Shown here one piece after another: positions 9,939-22,084 of a stretch of DNA of 64,000 nucleotides (within the stretch, counting starts at the first letter, position 1; each line of letters opens with the position of its first letter). Under the pieces are notes generated by a model. It was not told the DNA's origin. It was given only the letters and a program-made list of their open reading frames with translations, and made no database searches. The position numbers and the translations under genes were made by a program. Source of the DNA: Cocos nucifera (Eukaryota; Streptophyta; Magnoliopsida; Arecales; Arecaceae); assembly GCA_006176705.1 (NCBI GenBank), contig QRFJ01004181.1, forward strand, positions 62,001 through 126,000, given 5' to 3'.

Positions 9939-12813
9939 TGATAGAAAATATGCAGGGTTTCATGCATAAATTTCAAATTTTTTTCAAAATATAGAGTAGT
10001 GGAAGACATAGATTAAACTATTTAATCTACAACATGCATGTAATCAAATTATAAAACCCTACATCAAGAATCTATAACATGTTATGATGTAAAAATAAAT
10101 TTAAAATTAAATTAATCATAAGTGGTATTGATCATATCAATACTAAGATCTAGAATAATTCTAGATCTAACCCTAGGTCACATCCAGGTCGCCAAGAGAT
10201 CAGATCTCTTATCTTTGCATGGGTCGAGAACTCCGCAGTTGAATCCATTGTTGTATTTGGAGCCGCACATGTATCCAACCTATATAGGTGATCCACGCAA
10301 ACCTACAACACAGATCGAAGGTTCGTCGAACGAAGATCCACTTGAGGTGCTAGCTTCTTATGGATCGCTCCTGATGATTAGTCAAATACATGTTCTTCGG
10401 ATCTCTTGGATAATCCAAGAGATGAAGAATATGAGGAGGAATGAGGAAGGAATCCAACCTTTGGATCTTTCATAAATTAGAAATAAATACATATGAAAAA
10501 CCCTAGGAGAAGAAAAATCTTCTCCTTCAGGACATCAACGGTTGATGTCCTGAAAACATCTCTTATGCTAGGTTCAAAGGAGACCTTCTCGTCTAGATTC
10601 TTTTCTACTTTTCTAGATCTCACACCCTCAAATTTTTCTCATAAAAATCTCATAAATAAAATGGAGAAGAAGATACTCAAAAAAAAATAAAGAGAAGATA
10701 ATCTTCTCTTACCTTTATGCCTTCATGACATCAACGATTGATATCCAGATGAAAATCTTTTCTTTAATGATCTTAGCACCATCTTTCCTCAAGCCCTTCC
10801 TCTCTTTCTCTAAAATTTTTATCATATAAAAATCATGAATAAAATAGAAAAAGAGAAACATAAAAGAAATTTATAAGGGAAGACAATCTTCTCTTACCTT
10901 GTCTCTTCAAGATATCAACCTTTGATGTCTTAATTGAGGGCTCTTTTCGATGAATCTGGATGCCACAAATTCTTCATGCCTTCTTCTCCTTTTTCTTTAA
11001 TTTTTTATATATTTTTTAGAATTTTTTACATTCTCAAACCATCTGAAAGGAGGCATCCAAAATATATATGGATGACTAGGTCAAACCTAGTCTTTTTTGG
11101 ATTCCTATGGGGCATCCAACTCTTGGATGCCCCTTCCATAATTATTTTCATGCATCCTCTGAATCTCACACACAAAAACTAGGGGGAAAAGGGTGGCACA
11201 AAAGAATTGGCATGGAAAAATTGGGCGCATAAGAGGAGGGAAGAGTTTAGGTCAAAGAGGGCTCTTCCAAGAAGAAAACTAATCCTAACAACTTCCTGCT
11301 TTTGACCAAGTCAAAATTTATTCTAAATAATCTAATATGGGGCATGGAAAACCTTTTATTAGGCATGGAAAAATATAGAAAAAAATCTAGAATTAAAATA
11401 TGGTGTGGGCTTTCTTAGGTGCAAGTGAAAGAGAGAGAGTCCTAGTCCAATTAGAACTCCTCTTGTTTGACTAGATCAAAATTATTTTAAATCTAATTTA
11501 AATTTTATTTAAACTAAATTAAATATAACCTAATTAAGGATGATCTTGGTCCAACTAGGAGCTTAATTAAATTAAATTAAATTAAGATTTAAATCTGATT
11601 TAAATCCAAAGTCAATCAAGTGCACCCAAGTCCTAGTCAAATAAGGAATTATTCTTTTCTTGCAATTGGCTTATCTAAAAAATTAATTAGACTTAATATA
11701 ATTAAATCTAAATTAATTTTAATTAAATTTAACTTAATTAGACTTGATCTCAATCTAATTGCTTAATCAAATTGAGTCAATTAGCAATCCAATTGCTAAT
11801 CGATCCTCCTGCAATACTTGCATTAGGTCAAACATCAATTGCATTGAATGTTTAACCTCGAAATGATTCTCAATCATTGATTAACCATTCGATTAGATTA
11901 CAAGCTCTAATATGTGTGACCCCATAGGTTCGAACCTAAGTCGATAGCATAGGAACTAATTTCTATGCAAATCAAAATTACCATCTACCAATGATTTTCG
12001 ATGTTCGGATAGATCGAATGTATGCAAAGCAACATTCTTAGAATCCTGGCCTATGGTTACCGTATAATTCATCCCTATGACTAATAATGCTCAAGATAAC
12101 TTCGAGTATACTATCAAATACTCATACAAGTCATCTCTATTGTATCTCAAAATTTTGCAAATCCCATGACACCTTACGAGGATTACCCAGGCCTAGGTTT
12201 TGCTAAATTAAAACACAGCGAGTCATTCTCTTTCTGAAGTTAATCGGGAGTGGTCAATCCCATCTTGACTCACACATCAATTCTATAAGTACTTGACTAT
12301 ACCTAAAAATCTTTCATCATCTATATTAGAAATACAGACAGTCCAGCACTAAAGTATAGTGAGTTGCTCGCAAGTCACCGTGGCGATCTCTGATTGGAGG
12401 GATACTTATACTCATTGGCCTTAGCTCGCTACTCTTGATAGCAGAGTATTACATTGATCACGTTCAGTGTAGATGTACTCCTATATCTCATCTGGATGCC
12501 ATACCAGTGTCTCTACACTACTTAGTTAAGAGAACAACCAACACATATGGCATACAATGACCTACACTCGATAAGTTATCATCCTTATTAATAACTTATC
12601 ATTTGATCGTGAATAATTTAAGAACCATCTGATAAATCCTTCTTTATTGATTGATTGTGGTTCTAAGGACTTCATCATAATTTAGAAGTTCATTTAAGGA
12701 AGATAGAATTTTTATGATGAAATAACCAAATTACTATTATTATTAGATAATTCATATACTAATTTCAATCATCTACTACTTAGATGATTGGCTTTAGGAC
12801 ATATTTTCCAACA
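9939..12813 (-). repeat. 5' LTR of copia element C (about 2.9 kb)
   Basis: Bounded by TGATAGAAAATATG (9939) and ..ATTTTCCAACA (12813). Read on the minus strand, the LTR starts TGTTGGAAAATATGTCC, a start common among plant copia LTRs, and ends ..TTCTATCA. The primer-binding site abuts its 3' end. Length 2875 bp is large for copia. It contains three imperfect tandem units of about 190 bp (10500-10960), each with a palindromic GACATCAACnnTTGATGTC-like core. The open frame at 10122-10475 lies in this LTR and has no recognisable domain. The right flank (CTTCT from 12814) is the candidate target-site duplication. Its 3' side lies in a MULE transposase remnant, so C probably inserted there. Confidence 0.82.
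10500..10960 (-). repeat. Tandem ~190-bp units with palindromic cores inside LTR C
   Basis: Three units, each holding an ATCTTCTC-rich block and a palindromic core: 10528-10552 (perfect 12-base arms CAGGACATCAAC / GTTGATGTCCTG around one G), about 10723-10750, and about 10906-10933. The spacings are about 195 and 183 bases. The second and third cores are degraded. Subrepeats of this type in LTRs often carry promoter or enhancer sites; no function is shown here. Confidence 0.6.
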
Positions 12814-13296
12814 CTTCTTTCCTATGGTCACTTTCAACTGTTACATCATCACTTGATTCAACTTCATTATCAGCATCATTGTCACTCTGATTTAGCTCAC
12901 TGTTAGGTACATTTGGAACTTGAGTGACAGCCCACTAATTTAACAAACTATTAGGTACATTTAGAACTTGAGACTAATCCATTTTTTTACTAGACTGTAC
13001 ATAAATGTCAATCCATTTTCTACCTTCAAATAAGCCAACATCTCCATACAATCATTATCATCCTTAAGGGGTTTAATACCAATTTGAATTGGTTTATGTG
13101 GCAACAAGTAGAACAACTCATCCCCCTTCACAAAGCCAAATTTTTCTACAATTCCCTCAAACTCAAAAAAGGAAATATAATCTATGTCAAATTCATAGAA
13201 AAATTCTAACTATCCATTTATATACCTCTTGCGGGGGATATCAACAAACTGCCCTCCATGATGAACTCAAAAAGACACAATATTTGAGCCTACCAT
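12814..13296 (-). pseudogene. MULE/MuDR-type transposase N-terminal fragment (PB1-like domain)
   Basis: Minus-strand translation from the ATG at 13296-13294 gives a conserved block: HHGGQFVDIPRKRY, then YEFDIDYISFFEFEGIV, then FVKGDELFYLLPHKP and PLKDDNDCMEML. This pattern of HGG..F, D.D..S.FE, YLLP and a DDND(C/V).EM ending is the N-terminal PB1-like module of many plant MuDR/MULE transposases. A polypyrimidine-AG junction at about 13299-13309 just upstream resembles an intron acceptor. In-frame stops follow MVGSNIVSF and RYING. After the domain comes an acidic linker (SDNDADNEVESSDD) in another frame, with a short duplicated segment. The DNA-binding and DDE domains are absent: sequence is cut at 12813 by LTR C. 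Role: cut-and-paste transposase remnant; not functional. Confidence 0.6.
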
Positions 13297-13318
13297 TTCT
13301 GCATGAATGACAAAACAA

Positions 13319-13323
13319 AAGTC
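13319..13323. repeat. Target-site duplication AAGTC, left copy
   Basis: AAGTC precedes the TGTTAG start of the solo LTR and recurs at 15610-15614. Confidence 0.9.
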
Positions 13324-15609
13324 TGTTAGATATGTATGCCCTAGAAGCTAGAATTAGTTGATACTTGTAATACACATCTAAGGACAAAATTATAATTTTG
13401 ACTATAAATAATAAAATGGATTATTTTCTATCATAATGTGTATTTGAAAGCATCTGTGATACATCTCTTGAGTTAATGGTAATAATAGTTCATATTTTCA
13501 AGAGTTAAAAATTTAAGACATGAATTTTCATTATTAATTCAAAAAATGCTTTCGATCGTAGGATCATCATGAGAATGGTGATTGATCTGGAAGGTTGGTG
13601 TACGATCGCTTCTTTAGAGTAGATGAGTCTTGAGTCTATGGTGTAGAGACACTGGAGCGAAAGTACAGATACTCGTTAGAGAATGAGAGCATTGAGCGTG
13701 ACCACCTCGAGCAGTCATGAGAAAATCTACCTTCTCGTCGATGACTGGCTCGAAGCTGCAGTGGTGTGTCTATTTCTTTGATTTGAGGTGCATCGATAGT
13801 TCATCTTGAAAGTGTTATAGTTTGACTACATCATAACTCAATCTCCTAGCCATTCAAAATCCTGAGGTGTATGTTGGCTATAGCATGTTCATTATAGGAA
13901 TTGGATTGCACCAATAGAAAATCTATCTACCTTGGTAGATGAGGAGCAACCCTATGATAATCATGAGAATCAAGTCCATAAGCCCATGGCCATGGTAGAG
14001 TGAAATAATAGAAAGAGTTTTTATTAGGTTTTTCACATTAGACTTGAAACAAATGATTAATTCAGATGACAGAATTAGGGTTTGATGAGATAACCTTAAC
14101 CCTAATCCGATCGGAGCTCAAGATAGAGAAACTTAATCACACAGGTAACTGCACCAAGAGGTTCATTTTTAGTTCTCGTGGGTTGCCACCATATGTTGCT
14201 AGATGTCACTGGTGGATTTTAGGAGCAATTAGAATGATTTGGATGATCGATCATACTAGTTATCTAAATTAAAAAAGTTCTGATCCATCGAAAGATGTTT
14301 TGATGATGTCGATGATAGAGATCATGATGTATCCCATTACCATACGGAACTGAATCTAACTGAATCACACAAATAAGAATTTAGATCTACATATCATCAA
14401 TTGGACTAGTCCAATTTAATTATTTTGAATAAGATTCAATTAGGTTTAAGAAAATCGTGCTAGCACATGATTGAGCCTAATGTTCTCCTTCAACAATCAT
14501 TAAAGCTTATCTTGACTAAGTCAAATATGTTTGGGCTCACTCAAGAACCTTTACTTGGTCTGACTGGAGCTTGTCCAGGTCAGAAAAGGGTTGTCTTAAT
14601 TTATGAGATAAATTTGAGACAACACCTGCCATTTTTCATCACCTGCTAAATCTTGTCTTTTGACTTTGGTCAAATATTGACCTTTGACACTTAGACATCT
14701 GCCCATGTGTCATGCACCCATAGAAGAGAACATGAAGCTTTGTCCCCCTACTAAAGAAGCAAAAAGGAAGGGGGTGCATGCCTAGGGAGGTGTGCACCCC
14801 ATGAGGATCATGCCTGGAGTCCCATATAGATGGGACTCCAGATTGCTTCATGGTTTCAACTTAGGAGGCACCTAAGAGTCCTATTTGATCAATCTTGGTG
14901 CCACCTAAGGAGGTTTATGAGGAACTCTAATCTGATTGGATCAGATGATATCATCCTATCAATTAGATTTAGATCTAATTGCACAAAGAGCCATGATTGG
15001 CCGGATGATGTAGCATTGCATGGCGTAGTAGGGTCTATATAAATCCTATTTGCGCCAAGAATTTAGAGTTTCTGCCCTTTGCCCATGCCACAAGAATTCT
15101 CTCCCTCCCTCTCCATGCCATCTTTAGGTCCTCTCTCTCCTATCCACGTCCAAGAGTTTTTGGTCTCGAGTTTGGTACGATCCAAGCAAGAGAAAGGCGA
15201 TAGAAAAAGAAGGCAGCACTACTGCAAGAGACAATGATAGATCTTCAAAAGCTATTTTGAAGACCTTCAAGATTAGATTTAGATCTAATTTTTGGAGTAC
15301 AGATTAAGAAGAAGAAGATCTCCAAATTCTATCCGAGTGGATATCGATAGAGTCCAGACGCTTGCGTGGCTACATCCAGAACTTCAGGCAAACATCGGAA
15401 TCATCATAGGATAATAGGATTACCCATAACAAAGGTATAATTAAATTAGATTTAATTTAATTTAATTTATTTTATTTTATCAAATATATAAAATTAGATC
15501 TGAAGACTCTCAGATCTAATTTGGATCTAAGAAAAAAAATTTTAAAATATTCCTCTTGATCCAATCAGATCTAAATGAATCTGATCCGAGAAATAGGGTT
15601 TTCCCTTCA
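13324..15609 (+). repeat. Solo LTR of copia family A, plus strand
   Basis: 2286-bp LTR starting TGTTAGATATGTATGCC and ending ..GTTTTCCCTTCA, flanked by perfect 5-bp duplications and lacking internal sequence. It aligns along its whole length with the LTRs at 48745 and 56685 but carries many transitions, so it is older than those. It sits a few bases upstream of the MULE transposase start region (minus strand), splitting it from its own 5' flank. The family promoter appears near 15038 as GTCTATATAAATCC. Small open frames on both strands are LTR noise. Confidence 0.93.
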
Positions 15610-15614
15610 AAGTC
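15610..15614. repeat. Target-site duplication AAGTC, right copy
   Basis: Second copy of AAGTC directly after the LTR terminus ..CCCTTCA. It pairs with 13319-13323. Confidence 0.9.
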
Positions 15615-16240
15615 ATCAATCTCATGGTCCATAGTTGTATACCTTAGATTATCTTCTTAGACATCCCATAATGGAATGACAATAATAATAAAAAAAGGGA
15701 TGAAAAACATACAAAGTATTAATGAAATATTATATCAGGCAGCCCACGGTACCCAATTTTAGAACCCTAATTTTCAAATAAAATATCAAAGATATGAATA
15801 AAAGAAAAAATGATTAAATAGGATGACATCCTTGAAATGTAGAACAACAAAGAAACAAAAACCAAAGACATCGTCATTTTATTTGATCGAGATGCAAGAA
15901 CACATACCTACGAGAAATGGAGAATCCTACTATTAAAATCTTCTATATTCTTGAACCAAAATACGACATAAGCAATCCTCTCTTCGTTGTCATTTGAAAT
16001 CAACCCATAAAGTGAACACGTCCAAAGAAATGGGTAGATTCTATGGAAGGACAAGGCAAAAAGGTTGAAAGTGACCCTCTGGTCATGCGAGGAAAGAAAT
16101 ACTTGACCGTGCCACTCACATGACTATCTATTGTACACTTCATGGTTGAAGCGAGATTAGAGGATACCAATGTGACAAAAATAGTGCCACATAATTACCG
16201 ACGAAAGCCTTAGAGCCAAATTGGATCGTCGGAAGGGCAA
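15615..16240. other. Unassigned, probably 5' flank of the MULE remnant
   Basis: About 0.6 kb with no open frame of note. Once the solo LTR is removed it is contiguous with the upstream side of the MULE transposase fragment, so it may hold that element's 5' untranslated region, an intron or its terminal inverted repeat. I could not identify a terminal inverted repeat. The right part grades into a gypsy LTR fragment near 16241-16320; the exact junction is not resolved. Confidence 0.35.
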
Positions 16241-16383
16241 ATTGCAATGTTTTGTTAAATATAGGATTAACATTACTGAAATTTTAAGTGTAGGAGGATA
16301 TCTACAAAACTAATAAAAATGCAAGAGGTTATTTATTAATTATCCAATAAATTAATACTTATATATATTTAATATGTTTATCA
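16241..16383 (-). repeat. LTR fragment of gypsy element E
   Basis: The short segment ending ..ATGTTTATCA at 16383 is the reversed start of an LTR (TGATAAACAT..), directly before a reversed polypurine-like tract. It resembles the start of the gag-only LTRs at 19408 and 25433 (TAAATTAATACTTAT shared in reverse). Only the first ~140 bases are recognisable; the rest is missing or too diverged. Confidence 0.5.
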
Positions 16384-17472
16384 CATCTTCCAACTTAAAT
16401 TTTTCTCATCCTCGAGTAAAATAGATTAATTAGTAATATACCGACTTTGCCTTGAAGTAAAAGTTAGGTTTAGATATTTCTAAAGACAACTGATACCTGG
16501 TCAGACTATTAAAGAGGTACGTCATCGGATTACTAATTCAATCCAATTAGTGATTGAGTATTAGCCATTAAAATTTTTAGAGATTTGTTTTCACCAACTT
16601 CCTACTTTACTTTCTAAACCCTCTAACTTGATAAAAGAGGGGTTTATTGTCTTCTTGCAATTTAGTCCCTTATTATCCTTTTTTTTTGTTGCATCTTCAT
16701 CTTTTGACGTAAACCATAATGCTTACTTAGGCAAAGGAGCTCGATAACTTAGTGAGACAATACTAAACCTTCTTTTTTAATTCATATTGCCTATCTTTTT
16801 ATGCGAACCATAATGCTTACTTAGGCAAAGAAGCCTGGTTACTTAGTAAAAAATTAATATTTTCTCTTTTTTTTTAAGTAGATTTTAAGAGAGACTTTTG
16901 CATATTTTGACCTTTCCATCCAACTTTCATAAAGTAGATTTTTTATTGAGATTAGTAAGAAGAGGATTCTAGAATTACTTTTAAAATTTAGTCTGATCTA
17001 AACCCTCTCATTCATTAGATTTTTTTAATAATTTATTCCTCAATGTCTCTAAAATTATCTAGACCATTAATCATTTTTTGATTAGAGTGTCTAATTAACT
17101 TTTAATTAAAATAAAGTTTTGATATATAAAGCTAATTATTTTAAATCATACTTGAGGACTCATAAGTTTTAAAGTTAGTTATTCCCCCTCCCCAACTTAA
17201 TTTCCATTATCCTCAATGGAAGAAGAGAGAAAATAAAAATATTTATCAAGAAGAGGTACCACCTGATTTGTTGTTGGCTGATTCTTCATTATGCTCTATC
17301 TGGTTCATATAGGATGTTGTTTCAATGATGTACTCCCCCCAACTTAGGCTAATCATCTTTATCGGTTTCCTACAAAAATAAAAACTAAAATTTTGAAAGA
17401 AAGAAAGAAATTGATGGATTGCCTCTCAACAAGTGCTAAGTTTAAGGTCTTCAGCTAGACCAAGCAAAAAAT
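16384..17472 (-). mobile_element. 3' untranslated region of gypsy element E
   Basis: Region between the polyprotein stop and the LTR on the minus strand. It contains, in reverse, three motifs that recur in the gag-only relatives: the tract downstream of the stop (TTGAGAGGCAATCC near 17420), TTGAGGATAATGGAAATTAAGTTGGGG cut across 17190-17220, and CTCGAGGATGAGAAAA..TAAGTTGG at the LTR edge (16388-16425). Blocks reading ATGCTTACTTAGGCAAAG (16730, 16810) are repeated. The AAGTTGGGG stretches are the polypurine-like signals used for plus-strand priming in such elements. No coding sequence. Confidence 0.65.
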
Positions 17473-17729
17473 TTATGGTAGTTCATAGACCAGTTCAATC
17501 AGATCCACTGACTCAATTTCTTCTCCATCCCTTGTGCCATCTGAATAAGGTTTGATCCATTGTCCATTAACCTTAAAAGTACTTTCTTGTTTTGGATCTC
17601 TAAGTTCTATTGCTCCATGGGAAAAAACCTGGATCACAATGAATGGTCTGTCCCAACATGAGCAAAGTTTATCAGGAAATAATCTTAATCTAGAATTAAA
17701 GAGCAATACTTTTATGATGCCAAAAACTT
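17473..17729 (-). pseudogene. C-terminal end of Athila/Tat-type gypsy polyprotein (integrase tail)
   Basis: Minus-strand frame ending in a stop at 17473. The residues VLLFNSRLRLFPDKL, then RPFIVIQVFSHGAIEL and STFKVNGQWIKPY, match the GPF/Y-type integrase C-terminal module of plant Athila/Tat gypsy elements (usual form LFNSRL.LFPGKL..RW.GPF.V). In GPF the glycine is replaced (DRPF). Only about 80 residues remain; everything upstream is removed by the LTR that starts at 17730 in the same orientation. It would have formed the tail of the integrase that joins cDNA to chromosomal DNA. It is the only trace of pol in this gypsy cluster, and marks E as the autonomous-type member. Confidence 0.75.
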
Positions 17730-19408
17730 TGATAAGAGCATGATATTATCATTAAGACACTGTGTTTATCAGTTTAATTTTGACTTCTTAAAATAATTAA
17801 AAATATATAAAAAGTAGTGAGTCAGGTCGAATCCATAGAGAAAGTAGTATTTTAATTTTGAAATCTTTGATTTTTGTAAAAAAAGAAAGAAAAAAATTTA
17901 AAATAGAATTGAAGTAAAAAAATAGAATTTAATATTGCATAAAAATAAATAGCAATAATTTAAATAGTATAGAAAAATAACTTGGTACTAAGATCTACTA
18001 CCTGGATCTTAACATCTACTTACAATAAAATTAAAGAGCAATAAAATTAAATTTGTAATAAAAATAAATAACATAAAATTAAAATAGCTAGAAAATAAAA
18101 TTTGCATTAATCAAAAGTTTAGAATTTAAATACATAGAATTTAAAAAGAAAAAAATTAAAATTAAAATTAAAAGCAACTGACTTTAATCTTGGATCAACA
18201 TTGGCATTGAGATGGTATAGAAGTCCAGCTCTTTCTCTCAGCACCATCTGCCTTGAAGGAACCTTGAATTCCAAGCATGGCTCTATCCTATACCATCACC
18301 TTCCCTTGACCAAAGATGACTTAATTTGATAGCCTGATACCCTTTAAATAGAGTGTTGGAAGGTTGAAGTCTTCGTTTCTTGGTAATGTGGGACTAAGGA
18401 GGAGTTTTGATTAACAAATATAGAGAAATCCTAAGAAAAATTGGATTAAAACAGTCTCTAGATGAATTCTGCTCTTTTGGCCGTCAGATCTTGATCAAAC
18501 GATCCCAAAACTCCTAAAAATCAAGTTTAATCAGCCTAGATTCGATCAGATATAATTTTGGCCATTAGATCGAGGAATCAGGTGGTTATGGGTCATTGGA
18601 TCACATTTCTGGGTGCTTGAATCAGGTTAAGAGCTATCATCTATCGTCCGATCAAGTTTTAAATGAGATTTGGCCATTCGATCAAGCACTAGAGCATTGT
18701 GAATCATCGGATCGCATTAAGGGAGGCTGGGCAAATTCGAATCAAATCAAGAAAAGACCCTAGTCATCCAATTTCAACCAAAATCCACCACTACCATTCG
18801 ATGGTGCAATAACTATGCCCATGGACCGCTTGGACCAAGTATACCATAGACCGTAACCCATCACCACCCGCCCTTTGCATGTGAACTTACCTTTTTGCTT
18901 CGTAAGCTATGTGAGATTTTTACTGAACCTCTTAAGGATCTTGGTCCACCACATGTCGCATGCTGATTGGACATGTTCTACTGAGCTGACAGTTTGCCCT
19001 GATTTCATGGACCGACCAACCAGTTCACTATGTAGCAGTGGGCCTAATGGGCTGCTGCACATGGGCTTACGAGCTGGCGAGCCGACTTCTCTTGCTAGGT
19101 CGGCTAGCTGGCACACTAATTGGGCTGGGACATGCCAGCTGAGCTATTTTTGACAGCTTGGCTGAGCACGCTGGCTTGGTTGGGCAAGCCGATTGAGCCA
19201 TTTATTATTATTTTTTTTGAAAATTCATATCGGATCCATTTTAACTTTGATTTGCTTCAAATTTATTTCATTTAAACCAAAAAATGAGCTCTTTTTATTG
19301 ATGAATATATTTTCTAAAATAGATAAATAAAAATATTTAATTTTTAAAAATAAAAATAAATTAATTAATAAATTAATACTTTTATTGCTAAATTTATGGT
19401 ACTTATCA
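17730..19408 (-). repeat. 3' LTR of gag-only gypsy element F, minus strand
   Basis: 1679-bp LTR with TG..CA ends (TGATAAGAGCATG at 17730, ..GGTACTTATCA at 19408). On the minus strand a polypurine tract, CTTAAGTTGGGGGGTG, precedes its start, so it is the 3' LTR of an element whose body lies to the right. It is the inverted counterpart of 25433-27066. A GC-richer block with repeated CAGCC/GGCTGAGC words (19000-19200) stands out in otherwise AT-rich sequence. It interrupts the polyprotein of element E. No matching target-site duplication could be shown. Confidence 0.82.
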
Positions 19409-20627
19409 CACCCCCCAACTTAAGATTTTCTCATCCTCGAGTAAAAAAAAAATTAATTTTAGATATCTTTTAACTTTAGAATTTTAAATTTTACTTAGTA
19501 ATTTTTAAAATGGCCATTGATGTTCAGTAGAGTATAGTGAGCTATGTCATCGGAGTATTAGTACTTATCAATATTAAAATTAAGTGAAGAATATTAAATT
19601 TTTTTAACTTTTTTTAAATTGATCGTACCTTTATCTCTGAATCATTAAAACTTTTACATGGACAAGTGTATTGCTACTTCCATCCTTCATTTATTGATAT
19701 TCATATTAACCATTTTTTTATGTGAATATTATTGCTTAGATAATGGGACCCAGTTATTGGATGAAAAATTAATATATATTTTTTTAACATTGTACCACTA
19801 TTGAGTATCTTAACCCCTTAAGCTTTCTATTTGATCCATGTAGCGAGTCTTAGGTCAATGACTCCCAAACTAGTTGACTTTAGGACACTAGGTATAAAAT
19901 ATCCCTCGAGCTTACTAGCTTGAATCAAATAGGCTATGAGTCAAGAGTAGCTTTACAACGAGCTTCCTTGCCTTTTCCATTTTTTGACGTGACTCAATGC
20001 TTGCTTAAGCAAAAAGGCCCAATTACTCAAGGAGAAGTATTTGAAAACTATTTTATTTTATAATAATTTTTTCAATATGAAGAAACTTATAGTTATCCTA
20101 CATAAGTCCATAAAATATACTCTTTTTTTATGCTGGTAGAAAAAATTAGAAGTGCTCAAAAAAATTATTTATATTCTAGACTTAACTCTTTGTTGGGTTT
20201 ACTCAATACTTGGTCCCTCAATATCTCACAAATTCTTTGATAAGTGCATCAATTTTTTTTTAAAAAAAAATGCTTAGTTCAACTCAATTCTTAAGCATAA
20301 GCGGGTGTCTAAAAACTAAATACTAACTTCTTCAAGGACTTTAAAATTTAAAATTTTTATTATTCCTTCCTCCAACTTAATCGATATTATCCTCAATGGA
20401 CAAGAAAAAATAAAGGATGTAATAAAAAATAAAAAGGAATACACCTAAGTCAATATATTTTCGTGGTCCAATATAGGTCTTGAAGATTTGGCTCTTCCTC
20501 TAACTTATTTAAAATATTCTAAAAAAATAAATTAAAAAGATAAATTAGATGCAAGAAAACTAAATATTGGTTTGCCTCCCAACAAGTGCTAAGTTTACTG
20601 TCTTCAGCCAAACACAGGATAGATTAC
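19409..20627 (-). mobile_element. 3' untranslated region of gypsy element F
   Basis: Reverse-strand region between the gag stop and the LTR: polypurine tract at 19409-19425, the CTCGAGGATGAGAAAATC word at 19421-19440, the TTGAGGATAAT..TTAAGTTGGAGG block near 20370-20400, and the TTGTTGGGAGGCAAACC block near 20570-20590. All have counterparts in element E (16384-17472) and, inverted, in element G (24186-25432). No coding sequence. Confidence 0.75.
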
Positions 20628-20890
20628 CTATCCTATATCAAATATTGGATTAACATATTTCAATAATTTTGGATTGTCAATCTTAGAAAGATAGTTTATT
20701 TTCTCTCTATTAATATATTCATTGTTAATTTTGAGAAGATAATTTATGACCCCATTCTCAGACCCTTGTTTGTTAAGAATTTTTTCTATTTGTTCTTCTA
20801 AAATGCTCATATATTGAATTTTTGGATTAGAAGTTGAGTTTTATGCAATGGGTATAGAAAGGGTGTCTAATGGATTTCATTTCTTTGATT
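20628..20890 (-). pseudogene. Gag C-terminal fragment of gypsy element F
   Basis: Minus-strand frame with ILEEQIEKILNKQGSEN and the C-terminal NPIFDIG stop. It is homologous to the end of gag in element G at about 24006-24185. Upstream residues corresponding to the PTALNL and NPKTQF words can still be traced to about 20890, beyond which homology fades. In both copies the gag stop is followed at once by the 3' untranslated region, with no protease, RT or integrase between them. Structural protein remnant, non-functional. Confidence 0.65.
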
Positions 20891-20989
20891 TTCTTATAAA
20901 AAAATTATAAATAAAATTTTTAATCTTTTTATTTTTTTGTAAATATTGCCTATTAACTTTTTTATTTATTTTATATATTAAAAAAAGAT

Positions 20990-22084
20990 ACAAAAAGAAC
21001 AAAAAGATTAGGGCAAGGAGGAAGCTTCCAATCCTATTTAATGAGATCAATCTTAAACACTAAATTTTTTTATTTTTATTATTTATTTTTTTAAAATTAA
21101 TTTAAAAATACTCACTTAAACCTAATTAAAAGCTTCATGATAAGAGTTGAAATCTTAACTATTTAGAGCATCCATCATTTAGTTTTTTTTTCTTTTTTTT
21201 GATGATTATTGGAGATAAGGTAAGCCTCTAAAGTTTAATTAGCTTCATGCATCTAATTTAGTTGCATAGAATCCCTCGTCTGAAAGTGATTATGCATATT
21301 CATCTTTTAAATCAATTTAAGGAAAATACCCATTAATCAAGACAAGGTGGAGATTTGATCATCCTTTTTTGGCCCACAAATAACTAACCAGCATCTTGCA
21401 TTAACCTAAGGCTTTAATTTTAAAATCAATTAGACATTGGTCCTAGGAACTCGAGCTCATTAGGATAGAAAATCCTAAGAGTTAGACCAGATTATGGTTA
21501 GTTAGTTTGACTGGTGTCTAAGGCAAGTGGTTTAGGGACTGTATCCCTAAAGAAGGTGGTTACTTAATTGGTTTTGTTAGCTTACTTGGCCAAGATAATT
21601 GGTGTCTAAGAAAAGCAACATGGGAACTCCCACTGATCTTACACTTATCTGGCTAGTTGAGTGACTGATCTTATACTTGGAGGGCTTGAAGGTGACCTTG
21701 GCAGTTATGAGCTATCTAGATTTAGAACAATCCTTAGTCAGAATTATTTACCTAACTTGATTGCTAACTAAAATATCAAATCTAATTAAACCTAATTCTT
21801 CTCTTTCTTCTTAGTTCTAGGACTCCTTAAGATCTCTTCTTTAGAACTCTTCTTTCTTGCTTCTCCTTTTCTCCACCAAAAATAAAATAAAATTAAATTA
21901 AATTAAACTAAATTAAAAATAATAAATAAATAAATAAAATCATAAAAAAATCATAAAAAATAAAAAATAATAATAATAAATCTAAAAAAATTTTGAACCG
22001 TATGTCAGGGTTGCACTAGTACATGCACGGTAGGAGATCGCTTTTTTTGACCTAGTTGAATCAAATCATAAAATTGAAAGGCTA
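20990..22084 (+). mobile_element. Leader of gag-only gypsy element G
   Basis: Non-coding region upstream of the G gag. It contains a stretch of repeated clauses of the type GGTGTCTAAG.CAAG (21510, 21600) and CTGATCTTA.ACTT (21636, 21668), as in long leaders of plant gypsy elements, followed by an AT-rich purine tract (21880-21980) with AAATAATAAT microsatellite. No 5' LTR resembling 25433-27066 precedes it, so element G is truncated on its left; the precise joint with element F lies in AT-rich sequence between about 20890 and 21000. No primer-binding site recognised. Confidence 0.5.

Noticed and set aside
10122..10475. 117-codon frame in LTR C
   Set aside because: Inside an LTR, no recognisable motif, biased only by local base composition.
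10500..10960. Centromeric or satellite array
   Set aside because: Three imperfect units confined to one LTR; no long monomer array.
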